Shown: positions 18,464 through 25,528 of the stretch, in pieces
How positions within the stretch are numbered: the first letter of the stretch is position 1
How the letters are laid out: each line of letters starts with the position of its first letter
Origin: Deltaproteobacteria bacterium
GTDB taxonomy: Bacteria; Myxococcota; Kuafuiibacteriia; Kuafuiibacteriales; Kuafuiibacteriaceae
Direction of reading: 5' to 3'
Length of the DNA: 42,187 nt
NCBI GenBank assembly: GCA_011526105.1
Contig: WYAZ01000053.1
Span: 1 to 42,187, forward strand
Made by a program: the position numbers and the translations under genes
The notes under the pieces: generated by a model
Told to the model about the DNA's origin: nothing
Databases searched by the model: none
The model's input: the letters and a program-made list of their open reading frames with translations, nothing else

Positions 18464-19207
18464 CTAAGCGAGGAGGGCGCAGCGCGGTGGGCCGCGCGCC
18501 CCGAGGCGAGTCTCTATGAGCCAGGCCCGCGGTCCGGACGAGACGTCGTTGACGATGGCGGGGCAGGGATCCTCGAGCGGACGACCGAGCAGGCTGAGCG
18601 CCAAGCGCTGCAGGTCCGCACGCTGCGCTCGGAGGTCCGTGACTCGATCGAGGTCGGAACGCATGGGCCTTTCGCCCGGCGCGAGATCCCGCAAGCGCAG
18701 TCGGAGCGCGGCCACGAGCGTCTTTGTGCACCAAGGGAGCCCTTGTAGACGGTCGATCTCGTCCACGTTCAGGCCCAAGAGATAAAAGCCGCCGTCTCTC
18801 GAAGGCCCGATGACCGGACTTGCGGATTCACAAGCGTGGCGCAGATCTCCGATCGACATCGAGGGGGTGTCGATGCCCACGATGACGATGCGTTGATATC
18901 CGAGGCGACGACTCGCCTCCAGCGCGGAGAGCATGCGGCTCTGGAAGTCGGCCCCGTGTTGCTCGATGACGTGAACCTGACGAGTCGCGGTGATGGAGGC
19001 GAGCACGTCCGAGGCGGGGAGCGCGCCCTCGACTGCGAGCACCACATCGGTCGCGCTGGGTAGGCGGCCGACCGTCTGGAGGGTGCGCCGCCACAGAAGC
19101 TCCGACAACCGAGCGGCGACGCGGCGGTCGACAAAGAGAGACTTGGTCTCCGCCTCCGCCCCTCGGGCGAAGACGAGGACGGCGGTCTTGGGCAGGGCTT
19201 CGTTCAC
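18464..19207 (-). CDS. DUF2064 / TIGR04282-type glycosyltransferase-like protein
   Basis: A 247-residue GT-A-like protein. The family core is clear: QHGADFQSRMLSALEASRRLG, VGIDTPSMSIGDLRHA (family G.D.P) and GPSRDGGFYLLGL (family GP..DGG.YL.G). The N-terminal nucleotide-binding phrase, usually like FAR.P..G..KTRL, is weakened here to FARGAEAETKSLF, so sugar-nucleotide binding may differ. Proteins of this type are often encoded with ArsS-like radical SAM enzymes and are thought to add or process the sugar part. It is first in the minus-strand arsenosugar run, 47 bp upstream of the AhpD-like gene, and divergent from the Bax-inhibitor gene (216-bp gap). Confidence 0.85.
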   Translation of the reverse strand: MNEALPKTAVLVFARGAEAETKSLFVDRRVAARLSELLWRRTLQTVGRLPSATDVVLAVEGALPASDVLASITATRQVHVIEQHGADFQSRMLSALEASRRLGYQRIVIVGIDTPSMSIGDLRHACESASPVIGPSRDGGFYLLGLNVDEIDRLQGLPWCTKTLVAALRLRLRDLAPGERPMRSDLDRVTDLRAQRADLQRLALSLLGRPLEDPCPAIVNDVSSGPRAWLIETRLGARGPPRCALLA

Positions 19208-19388
19208 GATACGACCATGGATACGCCGAGGGCGGAGTCCGGTTTCATCAGGGTAACAGGGCGCGGTCAGTCAGGGAACCGGCGCATTCTGGGAGCAGGA
19301 CCTCGCCGAGTGCGGCGACGACTGCCCCTACGCAACCTGGCGCGAAGAGCGAACTTCCGCCGGCAATCGCCTCATTTCGCGCCCGGTC

Positions 19389-19417
19389 TTGACCGCGCTC
19401 GATTCGGTGAGTTTACT
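19389..19417 (+). promoter_or_regulatory. Candidate promoter placed for a leaderless mRNA
   Basis: TTGACC (19389-19394), a 17-bp spacer and TTTACT (19412-19417) form a good sigma-70-type promoter. The -10 hexamer ends six bases before ATG 19424, so the mRNA should begin at or beside the start codon. No Shine-Dalgarno site is present. Confidence 0.5.
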
Positions 19418-19423
19418 CCGCGC

Positions 19424-20125
19424 ATGAATAGCCCTGCCATGGACGCCTGGTCTACCCCCGTCGCCGCTTTGGGCGTGGACGCGCGCGCCGCCTTCATCAC
19501 CCGAACCTATCTGCACTTGGCCGGCGCCATCCTCGGCTTCGTCGCCATCGAAGTGGCGCTCTTCGAGAGCGGCCTGGCGGCGCCGATCGCCCAGGCGATG
19601 CTCGGCACCAGCTGGCTGCTCGTGCTCGGTGGTTTCGTGGTCGTCAGCTGGCTCGCCAGCCGCGTCGCGCACAGCTCAGACTCGACCGCGCTTCAGTACC
19701 CCGCGCTCGCGGGCTTCGTGGCTGCAGAAGCGCTCATCTTCGTGCCGCTCTTGTACATCGCAGACTCCGTCGCCCCGGGCGCCATCAGCAGCGCCGCCGT
19801 TGTCACCCTCGGCGGCTTCGCCGGCCTCACCGCGGTCGCCTTCTTCACCCGCAAAGACTTCTCGTTCCTCGGCGGCCTCTTGCGCTGGGGCTTCATCGTG
19901 GCGCTCGTGGCCATCGTGGCCGGCGTCATCTTCGGCTTCGAACTCGGAACCTTCTTCTCCGTCGCGATGGTCGGCTTGGCCGGCGCCGCGGTGCTCTACG
20001 ACACATCGAACGTCATCCATCACTTCCCGGAGGACAAGTACGTCGGCGCGGCGCTGCAGCTCTTCGCCTCCGTCGCACTGATGTTCTGGTACGTGCTGCG
20101 GATCTTCATCTCGTCGCGAGACTGA
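19424..20125 (+). CDS. Bax inhibitor-1 / YccA family membrane protein
   Basis: A 233-residue integral membrane protein with about seven hydrophobic helices. Family phrases include the first helix after the ITRTYLHLAGAI entry, FFTRKDFSFLGGLL between helices, and the C-terminal block VLYDTSNVIHH followed by YVGAALQLFASVALMFWYVLRI, the hallmark of the UPF0005/BI-1 group (YDT with a final Asp). Relatives are pH-sensitive calcium-leak channels or modulators of membrane proteases (YccA with FtsH). ATG 19424 is preferred because the candidate promoter ends just before it; ATG 19439 is possible. The longer frame from 19217 is not protein-like. The gene stands alone on its strand. Confidence 0.92.
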   Translation: MNSPAMDAWSTPVAALGVDARAAFITRTYLHLAGAILGFVAIEVALFESGLAAPIAQAMLGTSWLLVLGGFVVVSWLASRVAHSSDSTALQYPALAGFVAAEALIFVPLLYIADSVAPGAISSAAVVTLGGFAGLTAVAFFTRKDFSFLGGLLRWGFIVALVAIVAGVIFGFELGTFFSVAMVGLAGAAVLYDTSNVIHHFPEDKYVGAALQLFASVALMFWYVLRIFISSRD

Positions 20126-20149
20126 GAACACGCACGACTCTCGCTGCCC

Positions 20150-20677
20150 CTACGACGGCTTGGGCTCGTGCTCGTTCACGCCGTAGCGCTCGGCCTTCAG
20201 CTCCGCGCCCCCAGAAAACGCCCGACACGTCATCAGCGTGAGCAGGTTTGCGGTCACATGGCCGGCGGCCAAGAGGCCCGCGGCATCCGAGGCCGATGGT
20301 GCCACCGCGAATCCCGCCAGAGCGGCCACGGAGATCACGACGCCCACCACACCCGCGAGCACGGCGTTCTTTCGGCCGGCCTTGATGGCGGCCTCGACGT
20401 GTGCGCCGCGCAGCTGCCGCTCGGATTCGATCTGTGTTTGCAGCGAGCCCGCCTGCTCCGGGCTCAAAAGACCGCGAGCCTGGAGCCCGTCACGAAGCGC
20501 TACGAAGGCGTCGTCCTCCGCCGCCGAGAGCTGCTGCCCCGCGAGCTTTCGGGCCTCCACGAGCGCGGCCTGCACCTGCTCCGGGCTGAGCTTGGGCTCA
20601 CCGAGGACCCGCGCGACGTGTTCGTCGAGCGCGGGATTCGTCGGGGTTGACTGGGGCTTGGACGGGACGCTGGTCAT
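20150..20677 (-). CDS. Small protein with two membrane helices, unknown function
   Basis: The 175-residue product has a helical, Gln/Glu/Ala-rich N-terminal half (two helix pairs, phrases LSPEQVQAALVEARKLAGQQL and LLSPEQAGSLQTQIESERQ) and then two hydrophobic segments (about 107-128 and 135-155). Its C-terminus is polar (ERYGVNEHEPKPS). No catalytic motif or family is recognised. It is convergent with the Bax-inhibitor-1 gene (24 bp) and back-to-back with the tRNA gene. Codon use is like that of its neighbours. Confidence 0.65.
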   Translation of the reverse strand: MTSVPSKPQSTPTNPALDEHVARVLGEPKLSPEQVQAALVEARKLAGQQLSAAEDDAFVALRDGLQARGLLSPEQAGSLQTQIESERQLRGAHVEAAIKAGRKNAVLAGVVGVVISVAALAGFAVAPSASDAAGLLAAGHVTANLLTLMTCRAFSGGAELKAERYGVNEHEPKPS

Positions 20678-20759
20678 GAGGCCTCCGGACGCCGAGGCGC
20701 CGCTGTTTGTTCTTGCCCGATGAGAGCCTGCGTGGCAAGGAGCTTACCCGGTAAGGCTC

Positions 20760-20831
20760 GGGCGCATAACTCAGTGGTAGAGTGCCATCTTCACACGGTG
20801 GAAGTCGCAGGTTCAAATCCTGCTGCGCCCA
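20760..20831 (+). tRNA. tRNA-Val (anticodon CAC)
   Basis: Folds as a complete 72-nt cloverleaf. The acceptor stem is GGGCGCA (20760-20766) with TGCGCCC (20824-20830), discriminator A20831. The D-stem is ACTC/GAGT. The anticodon stem is CCATC (20785-20789) with GGTGG (20797-20801), with one T-G pair. The seven-base loop TTCACAC puts CAC at 20792-20794, reading GUG (valine). The T arm is GCAGG-TTCAAAT-CCTGC. The 3' CCA is not encoded. It stands alone, with no other tRNA or integrase beside it. Confidence 0.97.
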
Positions 20832-20843
20832 TACCCGAACCCC

Positions 20844-22115
20844 CTACTGCGCGAGCGGGAGTACGAGTGAGACACTCCCCTCCTCCTCGTTCGCGACCCA
20901 GATCGCGCCGTCTTCACTCGCCGCGATGCCTTCGCTGCCCACCTGTTCCGCCTCCGCACCCGGCGCGAGCCCAAGCTGCACGACCGACACCACCTCTGCT
21001 TCTTCGGGCACGCTCACCCGCAGGATCGCGACCGCTCCCGAAGCCTTGAGGCTGACCGCGAGGTAGCTCTCTTCCGCCCTCCGAAACGCAGTGATCGAAT
21101 CGGGCTGAAACTGTGGACCCCAAGACTCCGCGCCGAGCCGTGGCAGGCTGGCCGGAACGTGGGCATCATCGATCGCCACCGTCCTTAGAAACCGCCCCTC
21201 GCCGTCGAGCAGGCTGACGGTGTCATTGGCCTCGCCCGCCACCGCGAAGAGCTCTCTTTTATCCTTGGCGGTGAAGCGCGTGACGCCGTCCGGCCACGCG
21301 TCGGCCCCGGTTGTGTTCTTGGGTGCGTCGAGCACTTTCAACGCGCCATCTGTGCCGAGCGCAGAGATCCGAAACATCAGAAGCTGATGTGAGTCTTGAA
21401 GCGTCACCGCGACGAGATCGCTGTCGCTCGACACGGACACGCTCTCGGGCTCCTGACCCGGGCCTAGCTCCAATCGGTGGACCTCTTTGGCCGCGCCCGG
21501 TCCACCCGCTAGATCGATCACACTCACCGACGGTGGGGCGATGTCTTCCAGGCCTTCGCACTTCCCCCAAACCACGTCTTGTTCGTTGGCGACGATTGCC
21601 CAACGTCCGTCGTCGGTGATCTTCACCGAATCCGGCATGGGGCCGACTTCGACCCGCTTCGGGATGGATCCAAACGCCGATGAGTCGTCGAGCGCGACAA
21701 AGACCAACTCGCCCGCACAACGCGAGATGCGCCCTTCGCCGTCTTGGTCGATGAGGGTCCGTGTGATCGCGGCCCAAAGGCCCTGCGGTTCCACGTCGAC
21801 GTTCGTCAGCTCGGACTCGCTCGCGTCCTCCGCGAACATCGTCGCGGTTCGGCCCAGCACGAGCGTGTCACCATCTCGATGCACGAGGCTGAGCTTCCTC
21901 GACTTCGAGGAGACCACGAGCGCCGAGTTGGTCCCGGGCACGAGACGGACGGACTCCGGATTGTCGGCCGCACCAAAGCGGAGCGCATGCGCTTGAAAGC
22001 CGCGATAGAGACTCGGCCCCGGGGGACCCTCTTTGGGCGGCGACGTCTCGCACGCGGGCGCGAGGGCGCTGGCAACCAAGGCCACAATGCGAAGTGCGGA
22101 ATGGATGGATCTCAT
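20844..22115 (-). CDS. Beta-propeller lipoprotein in TPP-riboswitch operon
   Basis: A 423-residue protein. ATG 22115 is chosen because it opens a lipoprotein signal (MRSIHSALRIVALVASALAPAC, Cys22); the frame upstream is the shadow of the outer-membrane gene. The body has YVTN/YncE-like blades such as MPDSVKITDDGRWAIVANE, EPESVSVSSDSDLVAVTL and SEGIAASEDGAIWVANEEEGSVSLV, fitting a seven-bladed propeller. No enzyme motif is visible. It begins 10 bp after the outer-membrane barrel gene, so both should be under the TPP riboswitch. By context it may be the surface or periplasmic ligand-binding partner of the barrel in uptake of thiamine or a precursor (inference). It ends 12 bp from the tRNA gene. 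Confidence 0.8.
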   Translation of the reverse strand: MRSIHSALRIVALVASALAPACETSPPKEGPPGPSLYRGFQAHALRFGAADNPESVRLVPGTNSALVVSSKSRKLSLVHRDGDTLVLGRTATMFAEDASESELTNVDVEPQGLWAAITRTLIDQDGEGRISRCAGELVFVALDDSSAFGSIPKRVEVGPMPDSVKITDDGRWAIVANEQDVVWGKCEGLEDIAPPSVSVIDLAGGPGAAKEVHRLELGPGQEPESVSVSSDSDLVAVTLQDSHQLLMFRISALGTDGALKVLDAPKNTTGADAWPDGVTRFTAKDKRELFAVAGEANDTVSLLDGEGRFLRTVAIDDAHVPASLPRLGAESWGPQFQPDSITAFRRAEESYLAVSLKASGAVAILRVSVPEEAEVVSVVQLGLAPGAEAEQVGSEGIAASEDGAIWVANEEEGSVSLVLPLAQ

Positions 22116-22125
22116 ACTGGTCCTT

Positions 22126-23361
22126 TCAGAAGCGCAACTCGAGTTGCGCGAGAAACTCGTCGTTTCGAAGCGGAATGTTGGGCTCGTTGAGCTCGGGGGC
22201 TCCGTTGTGTTCCGCCACCAGGTACAGCTCGAGCCGAAGCAAGAGATGGTGACGATAGAGCCCGACGAGCAGCGCGAAGGTGGTGACATCGAAGTCCCAG
22301 GTGGCCGCGTCGCTCGGGGCCGAAGAGCGAAACCGCGTGCTTGATTCATCCCACGGGGTGATTCGATAGATCTCGTAGCGAACGAGCGGTTCGATACTGT
22401 GCAGGAGACTGCGCGTCCTCGAGAGCTGCAGTTCGTAGGAGAGCTGCACGTAGCCTCCGTACCGAAAGAGCACGCTCTCGCGCGACACGATGCCTTCCAC
22501 GAGAAGATGTGCCCCTGCCACGTCCGCGCCCACTCGAGCGCCGGCCCAGTACGCGGTCGTGTCGAGGTCAGTCGCGCCCAGGCGTGCAAAGTTATTGCGC
22601 AGCTCGTCGGTTCCCCCTTCGGCGGAGAGCGACCCGAGGAAGCCGAAGAGCTCCGCGAAGGCGCCGTGACTCAGGAGCTTCGCTCGTGCGCCCAGGACCG
22701 GTGCGTTCCCGGAGAACGGTCGCGCCGCCGCGTAGGCGAGCACTCGGATGACGCCGGTCTGAGACTGTGACTCTTGAACCCCGGAGAATCCGAGCGGCCG
22801 CATGAACGCGAGCGAGACCCCAGCCTCTACCGAGGTGCTGGAGGTGAGCGCGAGCTGCGTCTCGTAGGTCAGGTGCATCTCGGACTCTCTCCAGTACACC
22901 GACGCCACGAGCGGGTAGCGCTCGGTCCGGCGATCGATCGCGACGAAGGGGATGTTGAAGCCCAGCTCGAGACGATGGGTGGCCCAGGCCGTAAACTGCG
23001 ACTCGAACCACACCGATCGAGCGAGCGACCCGCGCGGGGAGAACTCGAGGACGCTGATCGCTTTCAGGTACGGGCCGAGGCTGAGGCGAAGTGCGAGCCA
23101 GAAGCTGTCGAGCTCGACAAAGGGGCTTCGCGTCCCGATCGTGCGGGTGTCCGTCGGACTGTCGAAGCCGACTCCGCCCTGCCCCTCGATGTCGTGTAGC
23201 TCGAGCTCCGCCTCTCCCTTGAGCACGAGCCGAAGCGACTCATCTCCGATGACGAAGGTGGGCGGGAGGCGATCGTCGGAGAGCTCGTCAAAGCTCGCGC
23301 CGGCCGTAGACGCCCTTCCGCAGATCGCGAACACGATGAGAGCGAGCAGATGACGGTACAC
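22126..23361 (-). CDS. Outer-membrane beta-barrel protein under a TPP riboswitch
   Basis: A 411-residue protein with a cleavable signal peptide (MYRHLLALIVFAICG...ASTAGA, cut near residue 22) and alternating amphipathic strands such as FWLALRLSLGPYLKAISVLEF and RLELGFNIPFVAI. The C-terminus is QLELRF, with the terminal Phe that marks barrel proteins for BAM assembly. No plug domain or TonB box is seen, so it is not a TonB-dependent receptor by eye. It begins with GTG 23361, preceded by a GGAGGG ribosome site inside a predicted hairpin. The TPP aptamer lies 47 bases upstream. Role inferred: thiamine-responsive outer-membrane channel or binding protein, acting with the downstream propeller lipoprotein. 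No inner-membrane transporter or thi biosynthesis gene is adjacent. Confidence 0.85.
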   Translation of the reverse strand: MYRHLLALIVFAICGRASTAGASFDELSDDRLPPTFVIGDESLRLVLKGEAELELHDIEGQGGVGFDSPTDTRTIGTRSPFVELDSFWLALRLSLGPYLKAISVLEFSPRGSLARSVWFESQFTAWATHRLELGFNIPFVAIDRRTERYPLVASVYWRESEMHLTYETQLALTSSTSVEAGVSLAFMRPLGFSGVQESQSQTGVIRVLAYAAARPFSGNAPVLGARAKLLSHGAFAELFGFLGSLSAEGGTDELRNNFARLGATDLDTTAYWAGARVGADVAGAHLLVEGIVSRESVLFRYGGYVQLSYELQLSRTRSLLHSIEPLVRYEIYRITPWDESSTRFRSSAPSDAATWDFDVTTFALLVGLYRHHLLLRLELYLVAEHNGAPELNEPNIPLRNDEFLAQLELRF

Positions 23362-23386
23362 GGTCCCTCCAAGTCATAGGGACCGA
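23361..23386 (-). promoter_or_regulatory. Expression platform: Shine-Dalgarno sequestering hairpin
   Basis: On the minus strand CGGTCCCT (23385-23378) can pair with AGGGACCG (23368-23361), 8 bp around a 9-base loop. This hides most of the GGAGGG ribosome site and the first base of the GTG start. The same arm, extended to TCGGTCCCTA (23386-23377), is complementary over 10 bases to TAGGGACCGA at the 3' end of the aptamer (23423-23414). The two pairings exclude each other, as expected of a translational switch. Confidence 0.7.
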
Positions 23387-23408
23387 CGCGCGGGTGTTCC
23401 CGTCGCCT

Positions 23409-23495
23409 CTCGTTCGGTCCCTACGCCGGCATTATCCGGATCAGGTGAAGCGGGTTTGATCTCAGGCGGCTGAAGGCCACCACCCCGCGAACGAG
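23409..23495 (-). promoter_or_regulatory. TPP riboswitch aptamer (THI element)
   Basis: Read on the minus strand the region has all conserved TPP blocks in order: GCGGGGTG, CCTGAGAT, ACCC, ACCTGATC, GGATAATGCC, GGCGTAGGGA. The P1 stem is a perfect 8-bp pair, CTCGTTCG (23495-23488) with CGAACGAG (23416-23409). In known cases TPP binding represses downstream thiamine synthesis or transport genes. Here the next gene is the outer-membrane barrel protein. Confidence 0.95.
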
Positions 23496-23502
23496 CGAGG
23501 GG

Positions 23503-23533
23503 ATGCTAACACGGAGGCCATGGCCAAGCGCAA
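23503..23533 (-). promoter_or_regulatory. Possible promoter for the TPP-riboswitch operon
   Basis: On the minus strand TAGCAT (23508-23503) is a plausible -10 box, and transcription from it would begin at about 23496, right at the start of the aptamer P1 stem. TTGCGC (23533-23528) is the best -35 candidate, with a long 19-bp spacer (18 bp if TTAGCA is taken as the -10). Weak but well placed. Confidence 0.35.
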
Positions 23534-23541
23534 GGATCAAA

Positions 23542-25488
23542 TCACCGAGCCGAGACAGCGAGCGTCTGGAGCGCCTGCAGGAGCTGAGTCATCGAGAGCG
23601 GCTTCGTCAGCACAACGTCCACCAGCTTCCGCTCGTGCTCATTGACGTCTTCGCCGGTAAAAAGCGCGATCTTGGCGCCCGCCCACCGCTCCCTGAGCGC
23701 GGCTACACTGTTTGTTCCCCGCCCGTCCGGCAGAGACTGATCGAGAAGGATCGCGGAGACCGGTCGGGTCTCTGTCAACGCGAGACAGGCCCCGACGGAG
23801 CTCGCGCACAGAACCTCATGTCCGCCGTGGATCAGTGCTTGCGTCACTGCGCGCATCACGGCCTCGTCGTCGTCGACGACAATCAACCGCAGCGGCCTTG
23901 GCGTAGGGAGTGGTGCGGGCTCTGTCGCCGCTCGAGGCTCCGCCCGATCGTCGAGGGGCAGATAGAACGCGAAGCTCGACCCTTCGTGCGGGTTCGAGAC
24001 GCACTCGAGCGTCCCGCCGAGGCGACGCGCCACGGACCAGCTGATGGCGAGCCCCAGGCCGGTGCCCTCCCCCGGTCGCTTGGTGGTGAAGAACGGGTCG
24101 AAGATCCGCGGCTGAATCGATGGGTCGACACCGGGGCCGTTGTCTTCGACGACGAGTCGGGCAAAGCCACCGACCGACGCAGCGCAGGTCGGCGGCGTGT
24201 GCTCCGTTCGTTCGACCCGCACTCGAATTCGAGGCGCCCTCGTGCGCGAGCTCCGAAGGGCGTCCCGAGCGTTGGTGATCAGGTTGATGATCACCTGCTC
24301 CACTTCCCCAACCTGTGTGGTGACGGGGAGCGGCTCGGGAACCTCGTCGAGCTCGAGTGTGATCTCTGGCGCAACGAGACGTTGAGCGAGCTGGACCACG
24401 GACCGCACGGTCTCACCCAGATCCACCGAGTCCCCTGCGAGCTGTCGTCGTGTTCCGGCGAAGACCATGAGCTGCCGAATGACGTTCGTGGCGCGATCGG
24501 TCGCGACGGTCGCCTCCGAGAGGAGCGGCAAGCCGTCTCGATCCACGTGGTCGAGGAGCAAGTCCAGAGTCGGACGAATGACGGCGAGCAGGTTGTTGAA
24601 GTTGTGCGCGACGCCGGCCGTGAGTGTGCCGAGGGACTCGAGCCTCTCCGCCTGGAGCAGTCTTTGCTCGAGCAGACGAATCGGGGTCACATCGAGGAGC
24701 CCACCGACGACGTGCACAACGGCACCGGAGTCGTCGGTGTTGATACGACCACAAGGGATGACCCACCTGGTTTCACCGTCCGGACGAAGGATCCGATGAG
24801 CGGTCCACGCGTTCTCGTCGGCGCCGGCGATCTTTCGGAGCGCGGCCCGGATCATCTCCCGGTCTTCCGGGTGAACAGCCTCCTTGTAGTCTGCGACCCC
24901 TAGAGGAGTGTTGCGGCCCATGATCTCACACATGCGCTCGCTCCACTCGGTCCGGTTCGTCGCCAGATCCCAGCTCCAGAGTCCCAGACCCGTGGCCTCC
25001 ACCGCGATCCGCAAGCGTTCTTCGCTTCGTGCCAGCGCCCGCTGGCGTTCCGCCTGCTCGGTGATGTCAAAGGCAACCAGCACCACGCCGCTTCGACCGC
25101 CGGCGTCCGCTACAGGCGCCACGATCGTCTCGTAGTCCGCGAGCTTGTTTGGACCACCTTGGCCCCGTATTTGGTAGTGCTGAACCGAGCCGTCCGCGAG
25201 GGCTCGCCCGATGCTCACGCGCGCCGCTTCCTGGAACTCGGCGGGAATGAACTCGAACATCGAACGGCCGATCGCGTCTTCCATCCGGTAGCCTTCGGCC
25301 AGCCGGTTGATGTAGCGAAGCCGAAGGTCCGCATCCACGCGGACCACGAAGGCCGGAAGCGCGTTCAAGAGAGAGGAGAGAAACTCGGCATCGAGCACGC
25401 CTGTGGCTGATTCGAGTTCAGCGAGGCGCCCCTCGAGTTCGCTCACCCGAGCTCGGAGCGCATCGACCTCGCTGGAGCCACCCGACAT
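23542..25488 (-). CDS. Hybrid sensor histidine kinase (PAS-PAS-HisKA-HATPase-REC)
   Basis: A 648-residue cytoplasmic sensor. Order: a short coiled coil (5-30), PAS (about 35-148), PAS with PAC-type end (155-275), and HisKA with phospho-acceptor His295 in LTAGVAHNFNNLLA. The ATPase domain has the N box (INLITNARDAL, ~401-411), G1 (VEDNGPGVD) and G2 (GTGLGLAIS), with the FFTTK F box. The C-terminal receiver has the acidic pair at 539-540, phospho-acceptor Asp583 (AILLDQSLPDG) and Lys629. No transmembrane segment is visible, so the PAS domains probably read an internal signal. ATG 25488 (MSGGSSEVD) is chosen because the upstream read-through is Arg-rich and not conserved. No partner response regulator is adjacent. 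It ends 46 bp before the aptamer, with no evidence of a functional link. Confidence 0.93.
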   Translation of the reverse strand: MSGGSSEVDALRARVSELEGRLAELESATGVLDAEFLSSLLNALPAFVVRVDADLRLRYINRLAEGYRMEDAIGRSMFEFIPAEFQEAARVSIGRALADGSVQHYQIRGQGGPNKLADYETIVAPVADAGGRSGVVLVAFDITEQAERQRALARSEERLRIAVEATGLGLWSWDLATNRTEWSERMCEIMGRNTPLGVADYKEAVHPEDREMIRAALRKIAGADENAWTAHRILRPDGETRWVIPCGRINTDDSGAVVHVVGGLLDVTPIRLLEQRLLQAERLESLGTLTAGVAHNFNNLLAVIRPTLDLLLDHVDRDGLPLLSEATVATDRATNVIRQLMVFAGTRRQLAGDSVDLGETVRSVVQLAQRLVAPEITLELDEVPEPLPVTTQVGEVEQVIINLITNARDALRSSRTRAPRIRVRVERTEHTPPTCAASVGGFARLVVEDNGPGVDPSIQPRIFDPFFTTKRPGEGTGLGLAISWSVARRLGGTLECVSNPHEGSSFAFYLPLDDRAEPRAATEPAPLPTPRPLRLIVVDDDEAVMRAVTQALIHGGHEVLCASSVGACLALTETRPVSAILLDQSLPDGRGTNSVAALRERWAGAKIALFTGEDVNEHERKLVDVVLTKPLSMTQLLQALQTLAVSAR

Positions 25489-25528
25489 CGCGTAGCAGTC
25501 TAGTACGAGAGCACGCCTGGGTGCGACC

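Noticed and set aside
18417-18734. N-terminal extension of the AhpD-like protein
   Set aside because: The extra ~106 codons are Arg/Pro/Ala-rich and overlap the DUF2064 gene; the family N-terminus starts at 18416.
20750-20831. Genomic-island attachment site at the tRNA-Val gene
   Set aside because: No repeat of the tRNA 3' end and no integrase were found nearby.
22116-22589. Upstream extension of the propeller lipoprotein frame
   Set aside because: It is a shifted-frame shadow of the outer-membrane gene; the lipoprotein signal begins at 22115.
23503-24903. 466-codon plus-strand frame over the histidine kinase
   Set aside because: The minus-strand kinase is complete with all boxes; this frame has no recognisable motif.
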